A DNA stretch of 5,434 nt from Eubacterium sp. GTDB lineage: Bacteria; Bacillota_A; Clostridia; Lachnospirales; Lachnospiraceae. Of the stretch, positions 4,843-5,434 are shown one piece after another (position 1 is the stretch's first letter; every line of letters starts with the position of its first letter). The notes below the pieces were generated by a model. That model searched no databases and was not told where the DNA came from. It was given only the letters and a program-made list of their open reading frames with translations. A program made the translations under genes and the position numbers. Location of the stretch: the NCBI GenBank assembly GCA_024687845.1, contig JAILEL010000379.1, positions 1 to 5,434 on the forward strand, read 5' to 3'.

Positions 4843-5434
4843 GCTTTTCACCTTCGAATCTCTTAATCATTACATTACTACGTTCCATAGCCTTTTCCAG
4901 GAGTCCGTCAAAGGTATAATGTATTTCCAATTTATCATTATCATGCACATATACGCTTTCTATAAAGGATAAAACCATCTTAGCAGTAAGTCTATTCTCT
5001 TTCATGACATTATCTGCCAGCCGGCCTTTTAACTTTATTTCCTTTGACAGATCTTTATCATCATCTATCTGTTTTCTGAGACGATCTATCTCATTCTCGC
5101 AGTCATTAATCTGATTTGTAAGTTTATATTTGTTCTTTAAATATATTTCAGAACTGATGTTTCCTTCAGAATACATTTCATACTCTCTTATACGGCTTGC
5201 CTTAAGGATATCTACTTTAGATTCCAGATCAGAGATTTGAATGCTAACATCCGTAATCTCTGAACTAAGTTTTTCTTCCATAAGATTATCAAGACTCTTA
5301 ATATCACTTACTGTCTTGCAAAGCATCTCATATACATTATTCTCAATTTCTTCGTATAGAAATGGCTTAGAATTACAAGTTGAATATTTGCCAGCTATCT
5401 TTTTATGGCTGCAGTAACAAACTTCCCTGCCACA
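4835..5434 (-). CDS. Second large serine recombinase, C-terminal part only (gene runs off the right edge)
   Basis: The frame is open from the right edge of the window to the TAA at 4835-4837, giving 199 visible residues; the first in-frame ATG (5326) is internal and not the start. The first visible residues, CGREVCYCSHKK followed by YSTC, look like the recombinase zinc beta-ribbon (the first cysteine probably completes a CxxC whose start is outside). They lead into FLYEEIENNVYE. A long heptad-rich coiled coil follows (about visible residues 45-135, with EITDVSIQISDLESKVDIL and NQINDCENEIDRLRKQI). The last part, MVLSFIESVYVHDNDKLEIHYTFDGLLE, is the typical beta-rich tail of large serine recombinases. 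Catalytic and recombinase domains are not in the window. Zinc ribbon plus coiled coil is the classical architecture for att-site recognition and synapsis, in contrast to the recombinase at 94-2211. It is followed by an overlapping small gene. It could be the integrase of the same element or of a neighbouring one. Confidence 0.85.
   Translation of the reverse strand, partial: CGREVCYCSHKKIAGKYSTCNSKPFLYEEIENNVYEMLCKTVSDIKSLDNLMEEKLSSEITDVSIQISDLESKVDILKASRIREYEMYSEGNISSEIYLKNKYKLTNQINDCENEIDRLRKQIDDDKDLSKEIKLKGRLADNVMKENRLTAKMVLSFIESVYVHDNDKLEIHYTFDGLLEKAMERSNVMIKRFEGEKHE

Overview
The window is AT-rich, with gene organisation and protein sequences typical of low-GC Firmicutes (my best guess is a Lachnospiraceae-type gut Clostridium; this is inferred from protein style, not from a marker gene). 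Nearly everything recognisable belongs to mobile-element biology: a large serine recombinase, a serine-recombinase-like protein that appears catalytically dead, a RepA/DnaB-type ATPase, a small XRE repressor, and the end of a second large serine recombinase at the right edge. It looks like the control, replication and recombination core of an integrative element, possibly with a second recombinase unit beside it. No rRNA, tRNA, CRISPR array or IS element is visible.

Layout: From about 3800 down to 1, a leftward operon runs ATPase (2750-3748), degenerate recombinase (2280-2750), full-length large serine recombinase (94-2211), then the first 25 codons of another gene (1-75). Spacing is tight (TAATG stop/start overlap, 68 nt, 18 nt). 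A good sigma-A-type promoter (TTGTAA, 17 bp, TATAAT) lies in the 3749-3950 intergenic region. Diverging from it is the XRE-family regulator gene (3951-4304, + strand). The shared intergenic region holds four copies of an AGTGTAGTTTT-like motif. Two form an inverted repeat just downstream of the leftward -10, and two are direct repeats exactly 21 bp apart. They are candidate operators for the XRE protein, or iterons for the ATPase.

From the right edge to 4456 a second leftward unit comprises the C-terminal ~199 residues of another large serine recombinase (zinc-ribbon cysteines, coiled coil) and an overlapping, translationally coupled small helical protein of unknown function (4456-4842). It ends in a strong stem-loop terminator (4389-4432) that also separates it from the converging XRE gene.

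How the parts may work together (inference): the XRE protein would hold the ATPase-recombinase operon silent. On derepression the ATPase could support replication of the excised element, while the active recombinase, perhaps helped by the degenerate one, carries out excision and integration. The most interesting points are the pairing of an active and a dead serine recombinase in one operon, an apparently interrupted C-terminus of the dead one (in-frame TGA followed by 19 open codons), and the repeat array in the divergent control region.
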